DNA of 22,765 nt from CAZILM01 sp964625325 (GTDB lineage: Bacteria > Patescibacteriota > Saccharimonadia > Saccharimonadales > CAYVSP01): NCBI GenBank assembly GCA_964625325.1, contig CAZVBA010000010.1, forward strand, positions 1 through 22,765, written 5' to 3'. Of this stretch, positions 20,828-22,765 are shown piece by piece (position 1 is the stretch's first letter; every line of letters begins with the position of its first letter). The translations under genes were made by a program, and so were the position numbers. The notes below the pieces were generated by a model. It was given only the letters and a program-made list of their open reading frames with translations. It did no database searches and had not been told where the DNA came from.

Positions 20828-22153
20828 ATGAAGCACCAACCAAGACACATCATTGGCTCAACTACCCTCGTAAACTTCCCCGAGTGGCATCTTAATGGCG
20901 TACCGGCCAAAGTCGATACCGGCGCCGATAAATCAGCCATTTGGGCCAGTAATATCACCCAGCAAGACGGTATCTTATCCTTCACCCTGTTTGACGAAAC
21001 TTCGCCTTATTTCACCGGCGAAGTTATAAAATCCAATACCTACACCATGGCCCACGTCAAAAATTCCTTTGGCGTCAGTGAGCGGCGTTATAAGATCGGC
21101 GTGCCGCTGGAAGTCGACGGCAAACATATTAATGCCAAGTTTACGTTGGCGGACCGCTCCAATAATCGCTTTCCGGTATTAATCGGTAAACAGACCATTA
21201 AAAATAAGTTTATCGTTGATGTCGCTCACGATGACAGCAAGCTCAAGGGTGGCACGCACCGGGTGCTGGTGCTGGCCTCAGCCCGTTCAGCGTCGGCCAA
21301 CACGCTCATCCGCGGCCTCAAGCATCACTTGGGCACCCAGAGCGACGTGGCCTTTGCTACCTATGAAGATTTGGGTTTTGAAATTATCGACGGTAAGTTG
21401 AACATTTTTGACATCAACACCGGCGAAGACCTGCGCGATTTTGATCTGGTCTATTTCCGGACCTATTTAAAGTATGCCGAAATCGCCGGCGAGGTCGCCG
21501 ATTACCTGACGCACTACAAAGTTCGCTTTTTAGACCGCGAAGTGGCGGCTTACCACGCTAAAACCAAGCTGACGCAGTACGTCAAATTGGCACTGCACGG
21601 CTTGCCGCTGCCCAACACCCTGTTTATTCATACCAACCGCTTCCCTGATGCCTATGAACGGGTCAAAAAAATGGTCGGCGTGCCTTTTGTCTTAAAAGAT
21701 ATCAATGCCGAGCGCGGTGATAACAACCACCTGATTCGCAGCCAACAGGCCTTTAAGCGTGTTCTCAACCAAGACCCCGAAATCCAATACATAGCCCAGG
21801 AATACATCCCCAACACCTACGACCTGCGCGTGCTGGTGTTCGATAAAAGAGTCGCTCTCGTCATGAAACGCAGCTCAACCGGTAAAAAGACCCATCTGCA
21901 CAATACCTCCAAAGGCGCCACTTCCGAAGTGCTGCCGGCCAGCGAATTGGATGCCGCCACCAAAGCCATGTGTTTGCGGGCGGCGTCTACGCTTAACCGC
22001 CAAATCGCCGGCGTCGATTTAATTCGCAATCAAAAGGCCAATAAGTGGTATATTCTGGAGGTAAACAAAAGCCCGCAAATCAGTTCCGGCACGTTTACCG
22101 ACGAAAAAATCGAAGCTTTTAGTAAGTTCTTACAGAAATACCTGGAGCAGTAA
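20828..22153 (+). CDS. retropepsin-like protease / ATP-grasp ligase fusion
   Basis: The 441-aa protein joins two domains. Residues 1 to about 140 resemble the retropepsin-like 'ATP-dependent zinc protease' family (RimB-like). They carry the aspartyl-protease motif VDTGADKSAI (Asp30) and 'NRFPVLIGKQTIKNKFIVDV'. Residues from about 145 to the end are a RimK-type ATP-grasp domain, with 'PFVLKDINAERGDNNHLI', 'YIAQEYIPNTYDLRVLVF' and the metal site 'GVDLI' and 'ILEVNKSPQ'. Both active sites look intact. RimK adds glutamates to ribosomal protein S6 and RimB-like proteases are linked to their removal, so the fusion could both write and erase a peptide modification. It is followed after 11 nt by rimK. 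Confidence 0.8.
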   Translation: MKHQPRHIIGSTTLVNFPEWHLNGVPAKVDTGADKSAIWASNITQQDGILSFTLFDETSPYFTGEVIKSNTYTMAHVKNSFGVSERRYKIGVPLEVDGKHINAKFTLADRSNNRFPVLIGKQTIKNKFIVDVAHDDSKLKGGTHRVLVLASARSASANTLIRGLKHHLGTQSDVAFATYEDLGFEIIDGKLNIFDINTGEDLRDFDLVYFRTYLKYAEIAGEVADYLTHYKVRFLDREVAAYHAKTKLTQYVKLALHGLPLPNTLFIHTNRFPDAYERVKKMVGVPFVLKDINAERGDNNHLIRSQQAFKRVLNQDPEIQYIAQEYIPNTYDLRVLVFDKRVALVMKRSSTGKKTHLHNTSKGATSEVLPASELDAATKAMCLRAASTLNRQIAGVDLIRNQKANKWYILEVNKSPQISSGTFTDEKIEAFSKFLQKYLEQ

Positions 22154-22164
22154 AGGATTCCACC

Positions 22165-22765
22165 ATGAACATAGCTATTTTGTCCAAAGGCCCCGGCAAC
22201 TACTCAACCAAGCGCCTCAAAGAAGAAGCCAAGCTGCGTGGCCACAAGGTGCAGATTATTAATTACACCAAGTGCTATGTGACGCTGGAGCGTAACAACC
22301 CGATTGTCCGCTACGAAGGCGCCGAGCTTACCGACATCGATGTCATTATCCCGCGGATTGCCGCCAATTTGACCAAGTACGGAACGGCCGTGGTGCGCCA
22401 ATTTGAAATGCAGGGCATCTTTACCACCAGCAGCTCGATTGCTATCACTCGCTCGCGCGACAAGCTGCGTTCGACCCAGATTTTGGCCCGCGCCGGTGTC
22501 GACATTCCTAAGACCGTCTTCTCGCGAGAAACGGCTGAGGTCGAGGACCTTATCGAACAAGCCGGCGGTACACCGTTGATTATTAAAGTAGCCCGTGGCA
22601 CGCACGGCAACGGCGTCGTGCTGGCCGAGACGCGCAAAGCCGCCCAAGCGGTGATGCAGGCCTTCTATGTGGAGGGCGTGAACTTCCTGGTCCAGGAATT
22701 CGTTGAAGAATCGGCCGGTAGCGACATCCGGGCCTTTGTGGTCGGCGGCAAAGTCGTGGCCAGCA
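22165..22765 (+). CDS. rimK: RimK-type alpha-L-glutamate ligase (3' end cut by window)
   Basis: Only the first 200 codons are present; the gene runs off the right edge without a stop. The N-terminus matches RimK closely: 'AILSKGPGNYSTKRLKEEA', 'VIIPRIAANLTKYGTAVVRQFE', 'SRDKLRSTQILARAGVDIPKT', and the start of the ATP-grasp with 'PLIIKVARGTHGNGVVLAET'. RimK ligates glutamate to the C-terminus of ribosomal protein S6 using ATP. Shine-Dalgarno AAGGA lies about 8 nt before ATG 22165. It is co-transcribed with the protease/ATP-grasp fusion upstream. Confidence 0.9.
   Translation, partial: MNIAILSKGPGNYSTKRLKEEAKLRGHKVQIINYTKCYVTLERNNPIVRYEGAELTDIDVIIPRIAANLTKYGTAVVRQFEMQGIFTTSSSIAITRSRDKLRSTQILARAGVDIPKTVFSRETAEVEDLIEQAGGTPLIIKVARGTHGNGVVLAETRKAAQAVMQAFYVEGVNFLVQEFVEESAGSDIRAFVVGGKVVAS

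Noticed and set aside
1..22765. CRISPR array, insertion sequence, tRNA or rRNA gene
   Set aside because: No regularly spaced repeats, transposase-like ORF, cloverleaf with TTCGAAT-type arm or rRNA segment was seen on reading both strands.
1..22765. Alternative genetic code (TGA as glycine, as in Gracilibacteria/SR1)
   Set aside because: Several genes end in TGA within ATGA overlaps with real downstream genes (2682, 14746, 15436, 15910), and no well-conserved gene contains in-frame TGA.

Overview
The window is a gene-dense bacterial chromosome segment. Its GC content looks close to 50% by eye and it uses the standard genetic code, with TGA as a working stop in several ATGA overlaps. Compact genes, many small unknown ORFs, a shortened HrcA and start codons almost touching their -10 boxes suggest a Candidate Phyla Radiation / Patescibacteria lineage, most likely Saccharibacteria (TM7). 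This placement is inference: no rRNA or phylogenetic marker was searched.

Layout. 1-187: a leader region with two strong hairpins and a divergent promoter pair. 188-3038: a guanylate-kinase-like P-loop protein, a PLDc_N-type membrane protein, a UbiA prenyltransferase, a degenerate Nudix protein and a small membrane protein. 3153-3689: an unknown gene whose 5' end contains a terminator-like UNCG hairpin. 3731-6521: tilS and ftsH, with a likely terminator after ftsH. 6556-6996 (-): a canonical Nudix hydrolase, divergent from murJ (7068-8657). 8660-9376 (-): a protein with an HxD...H pattern, possibly a cupin-fold oxygenase. 9450-13821: lepA, a four-helix membrane protein, a second guanylate-kinase-like protein with an altered P-loop, an unknown protein and a divergent bacterial sugar transferase.

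13987-19896 is the heat-shock operon hrcA-grpE-dnaK-dnaJ. It is preceded by two tandem CIRCE-like operators, each with exact 9-nt spacing. Six small unknown genes lie between the chaperone genes, most joined by stop/start overlaps, so the whole unit is probably HrcA-controlled and translationally coupled. This is the best candidate for an undescribed system in the window.

19937-22765: a soluble diguanylate cyclase with GGDEF and an RxxD I-site, a 36-aa single-helix peptide, a retropepsin-like/ATP-grasp fusion, and the 5' part of a rimK-type glutamate ligase cut by the window edge.

Two modes of translation start are visible. Thirteen genes have a -10 hexamer only 6-11 nt before the start codon and must be leaderless or nearly so. 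Most genes inside operons carry ordinary Shine-Dalgarno sequences. No gene-free stretch exceeds 300 bases; the longest is the roughly 225 bp upstream of hrcA.
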